From assembly GCA_021324045.1 (NCBI GenBank), contig JAJPJV010000051.1, positions 1-50,314 on the forward strand: a stretch of 50,314 nt of DNA, written 5' to 3'. The position numbers and the translations under genes were made by a program. Origin of the DNA: Actinomycetota bacterium. GTDB taxonomy: Bacteria > Actinomycetota > Acidimicrobiia > Acidimicrobiales > RAAP-2. Shown in pieces: positions 35,144-43,358 of this stretch. The notes under the pieces are model-generated. The model was given only the letters and a program-made list of their open reading frames with translations. It was not told the origin of the DNA and did no database searches. Every line of letters begins with the position of its first letter. Position 1 is the first letter of the stretch.

Positions 35144-35902
35144 TGGCGGGGGTCGGCGCGGCGATGTGAACGATGGCTACACTGCGGCCACGACCCGATG
35201 CCGCTTCCTCGGTTCCAGCGCTCCCCCGAGCGCGGGCAACAGCGTCATTGACGAGTCGAAGCTGGGCGGTGAGCGCAGGGGCTGGGCAGGCCTCGGCGCT
35301 CGAGGAGATCGCCCGCCCGGTAGCAGAGGTCGCAGCCTCGTAGGGGATCGTCCGCTTCGGCCCGGCCGCGTGTCGCGAGGCCGGCAAGAAAGGCGACCTC
35401 GGTCTCCTGGTCGCCGAGGCGGCGACTGGTCCCCTGGAGGCCTCGCGGCGGGGATGCCGACGTCCGCGTGGGGTCGGCGTCCGGTTCGACGTCATAGCTG
35501 CAAGCCCGCTGGCCTGCGAGTGCGACGGTGAGAGTCCGGGGATGGTGTCGAAGGCCGGACTCGACGGGGGAGGGGGTCTGGGTGAACCCAAGCGAGCGGC
35601 GGGCGCCGGACGACCCGCGAGAGTGGCCTCTCCAGGCCCGCACGACCCTGGCCTTGGCCAGATCGCGCCAGGCGAACGTTGTTCCTCGGACCTCTCCGCT
35701 CCGAGGCCCAGCAGCCGGTCGAGAAGGCCGTGCAGGCATGCTGCTCCTCCGAGGCATCCGGCCTCCGCGCGCGCACGGGCGGGGAAGACCCTCGGACCAG
35801 GGGGCGACGTCAGCGGCGGCAACGGGGCACATCCCTAGCAGCGCCAGAGCTCCTGCCGAGGCCTTGCTGGAGCCGGATGCCGTGGTGCAGAGGCGGTGAG
35901 CC

Positions 35903-36814
35903 ATGCCCGTGATGTTCTTGGACGAGAGCGAGCAGGGGCAGTTCCTGTGCGTGGGCGGCGTCTACGCTGCGGTGAGCGCAGTAGGGCGAGTCGAGGCGCG
36001 TTGGCGCGATCTCAAGCAGCGTCTCGGGTTGGGGCCGGGCGACTGTTTCAAGTGGTCGCCCGAAGAGCGGGTCACGAAGAAGCTCAAGAGCCTGGCCGAG
36101 GCACGGCTGGCGGCAGCCGAGTTGGTCGCCTCCCTTGAGGAAATGACGGCAGTCTCGGTTGTCTTGCAAGAACGCCGCGGCAACTACGTCGTTTCTGAGC
36201 CCGGTCGGAAGCGGGAGATCCTATCTTGGGACCAACTCTCCGGTAACCAGCGCGGCGGAGTGCGTCACTTCTACTTGCGTGGGCTTGAGTTCGCCGTCCA
36301 GCGGTTCGCTCGTGACTGCGATCCCCCAGAGGAGCATGCGGCAATTGTGGTCGACAATCTCGACTGGACGAGGAATCCCAAGAATCGGAAGACGCTCGTC
36401 CGTATGCTCAAACGGCTTCCTCAAGCGGACAAATGGGCCATCAAGGACTGGATTAAGAAAGGGACGGAAGCAGCTCGCGAAGCCTATGCTCGGTGGCTCC
36501 ATGAGGGTTTGGACTCGCCCGGGTACCAGACTCGTCCGCTCAAGGATCTCCTGTTCGAGTCTACGTTCCACGAAGCAGCCGGGCGGTGGTCCGACGCACT
36601 GCAGATCGCGGACTTCATCGCGGGGTGCAGCGCGGCGTTCTTTGCCGACCTGGACAAGGACAAAGTCGGGGGCGCGTCAGAACGCTACTTGCGGCTTCTG
36701 CTGCCAAGGCTTCGCAACAGACCAGGGGTTGGGTGTGGCGTCTGGGGCAACGGACTCGTGCTGTGGCCTCCAAATCATACACTCTGGGAAGTGGCAAAGA
36801 AAAGGTTGTCATGA
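35903..36814 (+). CDS. DUF3800 domain protein
   Basis: This 303-residue protein starts MPVMFLDESEQG, with the conserved Asp and Glu (D7, E8) of DUF3800, and has the second family motif SDALQIADFIAG with Asp/Gln/Asp near residue 230. DUF3800 proteins have an RNase H-like arrangement of acidic residues and often accompany mobile elements and defence genes, but no activity is established. Its codon use is less GC-extreme than the genes after it. GGTGAG precedes the ATG. Confidence 0.85.
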   Translation: MPVMFLDESEQGQFLCVGGVYAAVSAVGRVEARWRDLKQRLGLGPGDCFKWSPEERVTKKLKSLAEARLAAAELVASLEEMTAVSVVLQERRGNYVVSEPGRKREILSWDQLSGNQRGGVRHFYLRGLEFAVQRFARDCDPPEEHAAIVVDNLDWTRNPKNRKTLVRMLKRLPQADKWAIKDWIKKGTEAAREAYARWLHEGLDSPGYQTRPLKDLLFESTFHEAAGRWSDALQIADFIAGCSAAFFADLDKDKVGGASERYLRLLLPRLRNRPGVGCGVWGNGLVLWPPNHTLWEVAKKRLS

Positions 36815-37001
36815 GGCCAGACGTTCTCATCCACTCATGGCCCCACCCGGCGCGGTGCGTGCCAACCCCTGAGAGGCAGATTCCTCATGGAGCGAAGGAG
36901 AAGCGCCGCCTGCACCCAACGGTCGCTCCGTGCCCAGCGCGCGGCCTTCGCGAGACGGAGGACGGGCTGCGCCTCGCTCTCCCGGCGTACGACCCGCTGC
37001 C

Positions 37002-37520
37002 TCACGAACGACCCAACGCCTCGCCCAGACCGGCCGCTGTCGGCGAGCGCGTGGGGCCTGCACCCCGCCCTCGCGCCGGCTTCGCGCGCCCCCGCACCAC
37101 CGCCTCGACCACGGCCGCGGCCGCGTCGGCGTCCTCGTGCTCCCAGACCCGCACGACGGCCCACCCCGCCTCGGCGAGGCGGCGGTCGGTGTCACGGTCG
37201 CGCTCCGCGTTGCGGACGAGCTTGGGGCCCCAGTACCAGGCGTTCGCTCTGGGCGCCGTCCCGTGCTCGGGGCAGGCGTGCCAGAAGCACCCGTCCACGA
37301 ACACCGCGACCCGCGGCCCCGAGAAGAGCAGGTCCGCCCGGCGGCGCACGCCAGGGACCGGGACCGCGGCGTCCACGCGGTAGCGAAGGCCCCGGCGCCA
37401 GAGCGCCTGGCGCAGGGCGAGCTCGGGCCCCGTGCCCGCGCGCCGCTGGGAGCGCATGCGCGACCGCGCGGCCTCCGAGCTCGGCGCTGGCCTCCTGCCC
37501 GGGCCGCCCGGGCCCCTCAC
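37002..37520 (-). CDS. vsr: Very-short-patch-repair endonuclease (Vsr family)
   Basis: This 172-residue protein carries the Vsr signature: MRSQRRAGTGPELALRQALW at residues 22-41, RRADLLFSG (metal-binding Asp), FVDGCFWHACPEH, and RVWEHE. Vsr nicks next to T:G mismatches that result when 5-methylcytosine deaminates, so it normally protects the targets of a cytosine methylase, such as the one at 41.3 kb. The GTG start overlaps the TGA of the HerA gene (GTGA), giving tight coupling. The C-terminal tail is low-complexity. Confidence 0.92.
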   Translation of the reverse strand: MRGPGGPGRRPAPSSEAARSRMRSQRRAGTGPELALRQALWRRGLRYRVDAAVPVPGVRRRADLLFSGPRVAVFVDGCFWHACPEHGTAPRANAWYWGPKLVRNAERDRDTDRRLAEAGWAVVRVWEHEDADAAAAVVEAVVRGRAKPARGRGAGPTRSPTAAGLGEALGRS

Positions 37521-39181
37521 GCTTCGGCGATCCGCCGCAGCGCCTCGTCGTTGCGCCGGACGTCGGCGCCGTGCCGACCGTCCCACTCCGCGGCCATCTG
37601 GAGGAAGTCCTCGCTCGACAGGTCGCTCGGCACGAGCTCCTTGTCGAACCGCACCTGGACCGCGAGGGGGAACCGCACCGCCGCGCCGCTGACGATCCCC
37701 TGGCCCGGCCCGAGCCCGGCCAGGGACCGGCGGTCCTCCTCCCCGAGGTTCTCCATCACGCGCTCGACGAACTGCTGGTCGCGCGGGTTGACGATGCGGA
37801 AGACCAGGAAGGTGTTGCACTGGGCGAGCGTCGTCTCGTCGAGGCGGCTCGGCCGCTGGCTCACGAGCAGCAGCCCAGTCCCGAACTTCCGCCCCTCGGT
37901 CGCGATCCGGCGGATCACCGCGAGCGACGGCGTCTCGGCCTGCCCCTCGCCTCGCGACGGCACGAGGTTGTGCGCCTCCTCGATCACCGTGAGGAAGGGC
38001 GGGATCCGGTCCTCCAGCTCGGTCCGGTGCTCGAAGAGCTCCCCGAGGAGGCTCGCGGCGATCGTCGACTGCGTGAGGTGCTCGTAGCCGCCGAGGTAGA
38101 CGATGCTCACCCGGCCGGGCCGGACGATCTCGTTCGGGGCCGTGCGCGGATCCGGCAGCGCCGCGAACCCGAGCCGCCCCATCCGCCTGCGGAGCCGTTC
38201 GTTCGCCGTCGCCATCGAGGCGAGCTGCCGGTCGACTCGGGACAGCTTCCGCCTCACGGCCGGGACCGTCCGGTGGTCGGTGGCAGCGGTGGTGGACACG
38301 TCCTCCAGGACCGCCCTCAGCGCCGCGATGAACTCCGACGCGTCCAGGGACCAGCGACTGTTCGCCTCGTCGCCAAGCTTCTGGATCACCTTGTCGAGCG
38401 CGATCTGGTACACGTGCTGCTGGGCCTCGCTCAGCCCGTCCGTCATCTCCTCGATCATCCACTCCAGCCGATCGGCGGTGTCGCGGTTGATCGTGACGCT
38501 CGGGTACCAGAGGCGGATCTCGGCGCCCAAGAAGCCCTCCTTCTCCTTGAGCCCGAGGTAGTCGCCGTGCGGGTCGAGGACCAGCACGGGGTAGCGCGCC
38601 TTCGCCAGCTCCCGAAGGATCCGCCGCACCGCGACGGTCTTGCCGCCTCCGGTCATCGCGAGCACGGCCATGTGGCGCGCGAGGATCGCGTTCGCCTTCC
38701 CCGTCACCGCGATCTCGCGCCTGCCGAGCAGCGTGCCGAGCTCGATGCGCGTCTCCTCCGGGTCCTCGCCAATCAGCACGCGCTCCACCGACTCCTGCGG
38801 GGGTCGCCGCACCGCTGCACCGGGCGGCACGGGGTACGCGAGGGGCTGGAGGAGCGTAGGCGCCGTCGCGTCGGTGAGCCCGAGCACGAGCGCCTCGGCG
38901 ACGACCTGGTCCCTCGTGACCGACAGGATCGTGTCGGAGATCCTGAGCTCCTCCTCGGCGAGCTCGAGCGCGGCCTCCCGCGGCATGAACGGGTTCTGCC
39001 GCGACAGGCTCACCACGCGTGCCCAGATCGTCCCCCCGGCCTGCGGCCCCTCCGCCTGCTCGGAGGGCGTCTCGACCGTGACGATGTCCCCCATGCGGGT
39101 CTCCCCGCGCTTGGCCTGGAACGAGAACGTCCGCGTCGAGGTGTCCCCGACCACGGTGCCGACAAGGATGTCGATCGCCAT
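37517..39181 (-). CDS. herA: HerA-like hexameric ATPase
   Basis: This 554-residue protein has an N-terminal HAS-barrel-like domain (VGTVVGDTSTRTFSF), Walker A MTGGGKT (176-182), VLDPHGDY, Walker B FLTVIEEAHN with E401 and E402, and the SQRPSRLDE and IVNPRDQQF segments of the HerA/FtsK group. HerA moves along DNA as a ring and powers the NurA nuclease. The NurA-like gene lies 18 bases upstream and Vsr overlaps downstream, so the three form one unit. The protein length matches the family. Confidence 0.93.
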   Translation of the reverse strand: MAIDILVGTVVGDTSTRTFSFQAKRGETRMGDIVTVETPSEQAEGPQAGGTIWARVVSLSRQNPFMPREAALELAEEELRISDTILSVTRDQVVAEALVLGLTDATAPTLLQPLAYPVPPGAAVRRPPQESVERVLIGEDPEETRIELGTLLGRREIAVTGKANAILARHMAVLAMTGGGKTVAVRRILRELAKARYPVLVLDPHGDYLGLKEKEGFLGAEIRLWYPSVTINRDTADRLEWMIEEMTDGLSEAQQHVYQIALDKVIQKLGDEANSRWSLDASEFIAALRAVLEDVSTTAATDHRTVPAVRRKLSRVDRQLASMATANERLRRRMGRLGFAALPDPRTAPNEIVRPGRVSIVYLGGYEHLTQSTIAASLLGELFEHRTELEDRIPPFLTVIEEAHNLVPSRGEGQAETPSLAVIRRIATEGRKFGTGLLLVSQRPSRLDETTLAQCNTFLVFRIVNPRDQQFVERVMENLGEEDRRSLAGLGPGQGIVSGAAVRFPLAVQVRFDKELVPSDLSSEDFLQMAAEWDGRHGADVRRNDEALRRIAEA

Positions 39182-39199
39182 CGCTCCCCTCCTTCCCTC

Positions 39200-41092
39200 C
39201 TACGCGGGGCGCCGGAAGAACGACCGCCCCAGGCGCGCGAACGCCTGCCGAGCCTGGCGGAACTCCTCCACCTTCCGCTCCCGGAGCAGGTGCGTGAGCA
39301 CGCGGTACGCGAGCAGGTCGCCCGCGGCGCCGGTGACCCAGCGCGGCACGCGCGCGTAGCGGTCGACGATCGAGAACCCCACCGGGAAGCCGTAGTTCGG
39401 CAGGAGCGCGGAGGAGTGGTAGAGGAGGACGGCGAGCTCGTCGAGACGGCCGGCGGCCGTGGCGTTGAACTCGACCCGGAACGGGGCAGAGCCCGCCCCG
39501 GGCTTGACGACGGTGACGTAGGGCTGCGGGTAGTGCCGGACCACGTCCTGCCACCGATCCCTGGCGTGGGTGGGGTCGGCCGTGAGCACCGGGAAGGCCG
39601 GGCTCAGGTACTCGCCGTCCTGGAGCAGGCAGCCGAAGAGCAGCGCGTCGTCGATCGCGAACGCCTTGGCCTTGTCGAGCATGCGCTGCGCCGTCCGCTC
39701 CTCGAGCGGGCCGTCGGGCTCGCTCGCCAGGCGCGCGAGCAGCCCCCTCGCGGCCACCAGGCTCGTCGAGTGCTCGACCACGCCGACGATGGGGACCGGC
39801 GAACCAAACGCCCGCCGGGCGATCGCGCCGTAGACGGCCACGAAGTGGTCCCAGAGCCGCCCGCCCTCCGGGTCCCCGTCGGGCCGCGGGCATAGGCCGA
39901 CGAGGGCGTCCTCGGGGCAGATGCCGTGCTCCTCGAGGAACCGGCGCTGGAGCCGGGGCAGGTAGTTCGGGCGCTCGTCATCGTACTGGTTGTACTTCGT
40001 CACGAGCGGTCCGTGCAGCAGCTGCACGTCGAGCCCCTCGCGCTCGGCCGTCTCGACGGCGCCGAGCAGCTCGACGAAGATCCGACAGGCCTGCACGAGC
40101 TGCGCCGGGTCCGGCGTCCGGTCCTCGCGCTCCTCCCCCAGGTCCGCGATCTCGCTCACGAGCCAGGCCTGCTGAAAGAACCGCTCCCGCGCGCCGTCCC
40201 CCTCCAGCCGCTCGTTGCCCGGCTGCGCCGCGTACGCGCCCGTGCGGATCACGGCCGAGACCGGGAACCGCTCGTCGTTCCCCACCATCCCGAGCCCGCC
40301 GTCGAGGAAGCCCACCCACCGTCCTTGCCAGGCGGCCCACGCCTCGAGATGGGAGCGCGCCACGCGCGCGATCCGCACCGGACTGCGCTCGTCCTCGAGG
40401 ACCGACCGGAGCTCCTGGGCGATAACGGTCGCGACGCTCGCGAAGCGCGCCACGACCTCCGGCGGCAGCTCGTAGACCCGTCGCAGCAGGAGGCCGACGA
40501 CCGAGGGCGAGGAGAGGAACGCTCTCGCCGGCAGCGCGAAGAGGTCAGGGTCCGATCTCCCATAGTGCTCCACGACGGCCTCGACCACCTCCTGGTGGCC
40601 GACGACGACGGCCCGCGCTCCGCCTCCCTCGTCGAGTACCTGCTCGAGGGCGCGCCGCTGCTCCACAGGTGCGACCTCGAGGAGGGTCGCGCTCGGGTCC
40701 TCGGAGGCGAAGTGGACGATGCAGCGCCACTCCCGGGAAGCTTCGTCCACGTCCTCGAGGACGACGACCGCCCACGCGTCCTCCCCCTCCTCGTCCAGGC
40801 GGTCGCGGAACATCGCAGCGAGCTGCTGGGAGTTGATCGAGGCCCGACGGACACCGTCGCTCCTCAGCCGCGCGTCGTCGACGATGCGCAACCGTCCGCG
40901 GCGCCCGCCGCGGACCTGCTCCCTGGCCGTCGCCACGAGCGACACGCCCTCGCGGAGCGAGACGAAATCGGAGAGGGAGCGCGCCACGCTCTCCCCGAGC
41001 GGCACGCGGTAGTCCCGAAGCTCGTCCCGCGCGTCGCCGAGACAGCGGAGCGGGAGGAGGATCACGAGCTTCGACGTCACCGGCGTCACCAT
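39200..41092 (-). CDS. NurA-like nuclease with long N-terminal extension
   Basis: This 630-residue protein has the NurA beginning motif GRWVGFLDGGLGMV at 257-270 (metal-binding Asp264), then SAVIRTGAY, and later IVGVVEHSTSL and FRVEFNAT, which match the NurA fold. NurA is a 5'-3' exonuclease that works with HerA. The first 250 residues are unlike NurA: a regular helix-strand pattern with VVLEDVDEASREW and VVVGHQEVVEAV. They may be a recognition or partner domain. A tRNA-like element lies just upstream. Confidence 0.8.
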   Translation of the reverse strand: MVTPVTSKLVILLPLRCLGDARDELRDYRVPLGESVARSLSDFVSLREGVSLVATAREQVRGGRRGRLRIVDDARLRSDGVRRASINSQQLAAMFRDRLDEEGEDAWAVVVLEDVDEASREWRCIVHFASEDPSATLLEVAPVEQRRALEQVLDEGGGARAVVVGHQEVVEAVVEHYGRSDPDLFALPARAFLSSPSVVGLLLRRVYELPPEVVARFASVATVIAQELRSVLEDERSPVRIARVARSHLEAWAAWQGRWVGFLDGGLGMVGNDERFPVSAVIRTGAYAAQPGNERLEGDGARERFFQQAWLVSEIADLGEEREDRTPDPAQLVQACRIFVELLGAVETAEREGLDVQLLHGPLVTKYNQYDDERPNYLPRLQRRFLEEHGICPEDALVGLCPRPDGDPEGGRLWDHFVAVYGAIARRAFGSPVPIVGVVEHSTSLVAARGLLARLASEPDGPLEERTAQRMLDKAKAFAIDDALLFGCLLQDGEYLSPAFPVLTADPTHARDRWQDVVRHYPQPYVTVVKPGAGSAPFRVEFNATAAGRLDELAVLLYHSSALLPNYGFPVGFSIVDRYARVPRWVTGAAGDLLAYRVLTHLLRERKVEEFRQARQAFARLGRSFFRRPA

Positions 41093-41215
41093 CGCGACCG
41101 AAGGCTATCCGTGGTCGAGGTGGCCGCGGGGGCCCATCCGCCGCCGATCACGCCGGCGGATGGCAACGTACGTCTCGCCCGGCGATCCGGTCGCACCCGA
41201 TCCTCGGTCCGCTGC

Positions 41216-41288
41216 ACGGCGGGAGGGCAACGGACCCCCCATCCCCCGGTTTCGGAGACCGGTGCTCTGCCAGTCGAGCTACCGCGGT
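41216..41288 (-). tRNA. tRNA-Arg(CCG)-like gene, probably degenerate
   Basis: The 73-base structure folds as a cloverleaf: acceptor ACCGCGG/CCGCCGT (one mismatch), D-arm GCTC/GAGC with GACTGGCA, anticodon stem CCGGT/ACCGG with loop CTCCGAA (anticodon CCG), variable GGGATG, T-stem GGGGG/CCCTC. The T-loop is TCCGTTG instead of TTCGANN, there is one extra variable-loop base, and no CCA follows. It lies between the m5C methylase and NurA-like genes. Confidence 0.6.
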
Positions 41289-41343
41289 CTGCGTGGCGCT
41301 GCACTGGTCGCCCGCACGGCAACCCAGCACCCACTGTCCGGGC

Positions 41344-42498
41344 TCAGGCCGCCGCGCCGTCGCCGGCCGTACCGAGATGCGCTTCCACGTCCTCCACGAA
41401 CCGCGCGTCGGCCCGCACCCGCCCCTCCCGCAGCCGCCCGAGGAAGCCGGCCGTGGCCCTCGGGGAGAGCGGGCGCAGCCCTGTGGGGTCGAGCAAGTCC
41501 GAGAGGTGGCGGTACGGCTCCCGCACCGGCCACGCGCTCGCTGCCACGGCGATGCGCCGTCCCGTGCCGTCCCCCCATGCCGCCGCGGGCCAGCCATGTC
41601 GCGGCCATCCCCACTCCGCGCAAACCGGCTCGCCCGGTGCGACGAGCCGCCGCCCCACCCACGCGGCGAGCGGCACGGGCACGGCGTTGCCGACGAGCCG
41701 CCAGCGGGTCGCGCCGCGCCGCGCGCTCCCCGCCGCCTCGGTCCACCCACGTGGGAAGCCCTGCAGCGCCTCGCCGTCCTCGAGGCCCGGCAGGACCAGG
41801 AGCCGGCCGGGAGCCTCGTGGGGCAGCCAGATCGCAGGCTGGCTCGGCGCCCCGACTCCGCTTCCGGCCTTGAGCGCCGGCACGCCGTCCTGCACCCACC
41901 CGATCCCACCGCGGCCCTCGGTCCAGTAGAAGCCGTAGGCGTCGGCTCTCAGCTCCTCGGCCCAGACCGGTCCCGCCTCGTCGGCGAAGAGCACGCCTCG
42001 CGGGTCGTGGCACGGCGAAGCCACGAGGATCACCCGCTCCCGGCGCTGCGGCAGGCCGAACGCCCTGGCGTCCACCACGCGATACGCAAAACGCCACCCG
42101 AGCGCTTCGAGTCCGTCCGCGACCACCCGCATGGCGCGCCCCCTGGCCAGGTGCACCATGTTGCGCACGTTCTCGAGCACCACCCACTCGACCGACTTGG
42201 GGGCCGACGCGAGCAACCGCAGCACCTCGCGGACCAGCCCCGACTGCGCCCCGTCGATGCCGGCCTTCCGCCCGGCCTGCGACAGGTCCGTACAGGGGAA
42301 GCCCGCCGTGACCACCTCGCACTCCGGGAGCGCCCGCATCGTCCGCACGTCCTCGTGCACCAGCACACCAGGGAAGCGCGCACCGAGCACGGCCTGCGCC
42401 GGCCCCCATGCCTCGCACGCCGCGACCGTCTCGATGCCCGACGTGCCGAAGCCGAGCTCGAACCCGCCGATGCCGGAGAAGAGGCTCGTGAGGCGCAT
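41344..42498 (-). CDS. DNA (cytosine-5) methyltransferase
   Basis: This 384-residue enzyme has the ordered m5C motifs: I LFSGIGGFELGF (6-17), IV TAGFPCTDLSQAGRKAG with catalytic Cys69, VI VVLENVRNM (Glu109), VIII QRRERVILVAS, and X RLVGNAVPVPLAAWVG. A specificity region lies between VIII and IX. It methylates cytosine at an unknown site and, with Vsr in the same cluster, fits a self-protection role. The gene begins 11 bases after the endonuclease stop. Confidence 0.93.
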   Translation of the reverse strand: MRLTSLFSGIGGFELGFGTSGIETVAACEAWGPAQAVLGARFPGVLVHEDVRTMRALPECEVVTAGFPCTDLSQAGRKAGIDGAQSGLVREVLRLLASAPKSVEWVVLENVRNMVHLARGRAMRVVADGLEALGWRFAYRVVDARAFGLPQRRERVILVASPCHDPRGVLFADEAGPVWAEELRADAYGFYWTEGRGGIGWVQDGVPALKAGSGVGAPSQPAIWLPHEAPGRLLVLPGLEDGEALQGFPRGWTEAAGSARRGATRWRLVGNAVPVPLAAWVGRRLVAPGEPVCAEWGWPRHGWPAAAWGDGTGRRIAVAASAWPVREPYRHLSDLLDPTGLRPLSPRATAGFLGRLREGRVRADARFVEDVEAHLGTAGDGAAA

Positions 42499-42509
42499 CG
42501 TCGCAAGCC

Positions 42510-43358
42510 TCAGTAGAACCGGACCCGGACGGCCTCGTGGTAGGACGGCGGGGTTCGTTCCAGCACGCACCGCACCATCCCGTCGACGAACCGGGCCGCT
42601 CGCGGTCGCGACCCGCCGGGGACGAGCCGCGCGACCGCCCTCGGGTACACGCGCACCGGCCGTCTCCGGCGCGCGACGAACCGGTCGATCGGCTCCACCA
42701 CGATCAGGCACGTGCGGTCGTACATCGTGCCGGAGTCCTGCATACGCACCATCGCGGCGGCCAGGCGCTCGAACGCCGTCCGAGGACAGTCGGCTCCGAG
42801 CAGGAGCAGGTACCCGAGCGCGGCGAGCGGGAAGCGCCCGCGAAGGTTGTGCGCGTCGCCGTAGGCCTCCTCCATCCGGTTGTTCGCGTTCTTGCCGTAC
42901 GCGCCGAGCATGCTCTTCGTGGACACGATGAGCTGCGGCCCGGTCTCCCAGCGCGACATGAGCACGTCCACTTCCTTCTCGTACGTCGCGCCGAGTACGC
43001 GGGCCTCGCTCAGGACGATCGAGGTGAACCGTCCGAGCGACATGCCCTTCCTCGCGAGCATGGGCATGAGCACGGCGAGCTCCCTCGGCAGGACTCGCGG
43101 ATCGCTGGCTCGCGGCCACACCTCGTCCGTCCCGAAGCCGCACCGCCGCAGCTCCTCGGCGAGCCACAGGTCGAGGGCGTGGCCGATCGCGACCGAGTCC
43201 CAGCCCCGGCCGGCCGTGGCGGGGAAGACGGCCGCCAGGAGCGAGGAGAGCAGGACCCAGTCCGGCCGGTGCGTCCGTACGCCGCCGACCTCCACGAAGC
43301 ACGGCGGTGGGGCGGAGTGGGCCGCCACGACCGGGTCGAGCTGGTCCCAGCTAGCCAC
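42510..43358 (-). CDS. Putative restriction endonuclease
   Basis: This 282-residue protein has no close family I can name. It has a likely PD-(D/E)xK-type core: YEKEVDVLM (D131) followed 17 residues later by IVSTKSM (K148), with Ser-Thr replacing the usual acidic residue before the Lys. This variant occurs in the Cfr10I/Bse634I type. It sits between an m5C methylase and an N6-adenine methylase, the position expected for their partner. The GTG start overlaps the last eight bases of the broken methylase gene. Confidence 0.65.
   Translation of the reverse strand: MASWDQLDPVVAAHSAPPPCFVEVGGVRTHRPDWVLLSSLLAAVFPATAGRGWDSVAIGHALDLWLAEELRRCGFGTDEVWPRASDPRVLPRELAVLMPMLARKGMSLGRFTSIVLSEARVLGATYEKEVDVLMSRWETGPQLIVSTKSMLGAYGKNANNRMEEAYGDAHNLRGRFPLAALGYLLLLGADCPRTAFERLAAAMVRMQDSGTMYDRTCLIVVEPIDRFVARRRRPVRVYPRAVARLVPGGSRPRAARFVDGMVRCVLERTPPSYHEAVRVRFY

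Larger units (their letters stand above)
34774..35902. other. About 1.1 kb without a convincing gene
   Basis: Several long frames exist on both strands, but all are Arg/Ser/Pro/Gly-rich and look like noise from high GC. The stretch contains the 3'-tRNA fragment near 34.9 kb and the first copy of a 75-bp repeat at 35.07 kb. On the minus strand, RAFFHLWHNRSWRR at the repeat resembles the corresponding reading of the second copy (ARVFRLRHDRPRR), so it may hold the eroded start of a gene related to the relic at 45 kb. It looks like an island boundary. Confidence 0.5.

Noticed and set aside
34758-35822. A 354-residue leftward frame in the gene-poor block
   Set aside because: It is dominated by Arg, Pro, Ser and Gly with no start signal and crosses the tRNA fragment; I could not support it as a gene.
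36887-39895. A 1002-residue rightward frame over the HerA and NurA genes
   Set aside because: It is Arg/Pro/Leu-rich antisense of clear HerA and NurA motifs; long antisense frames are expected at this GC content.
41086-41334. A small leftward frame with SSTGRAPVSETGGWG
   Set aside because: This is the well-known false translation of a tRNA gene; the tRNA-like element explains it.
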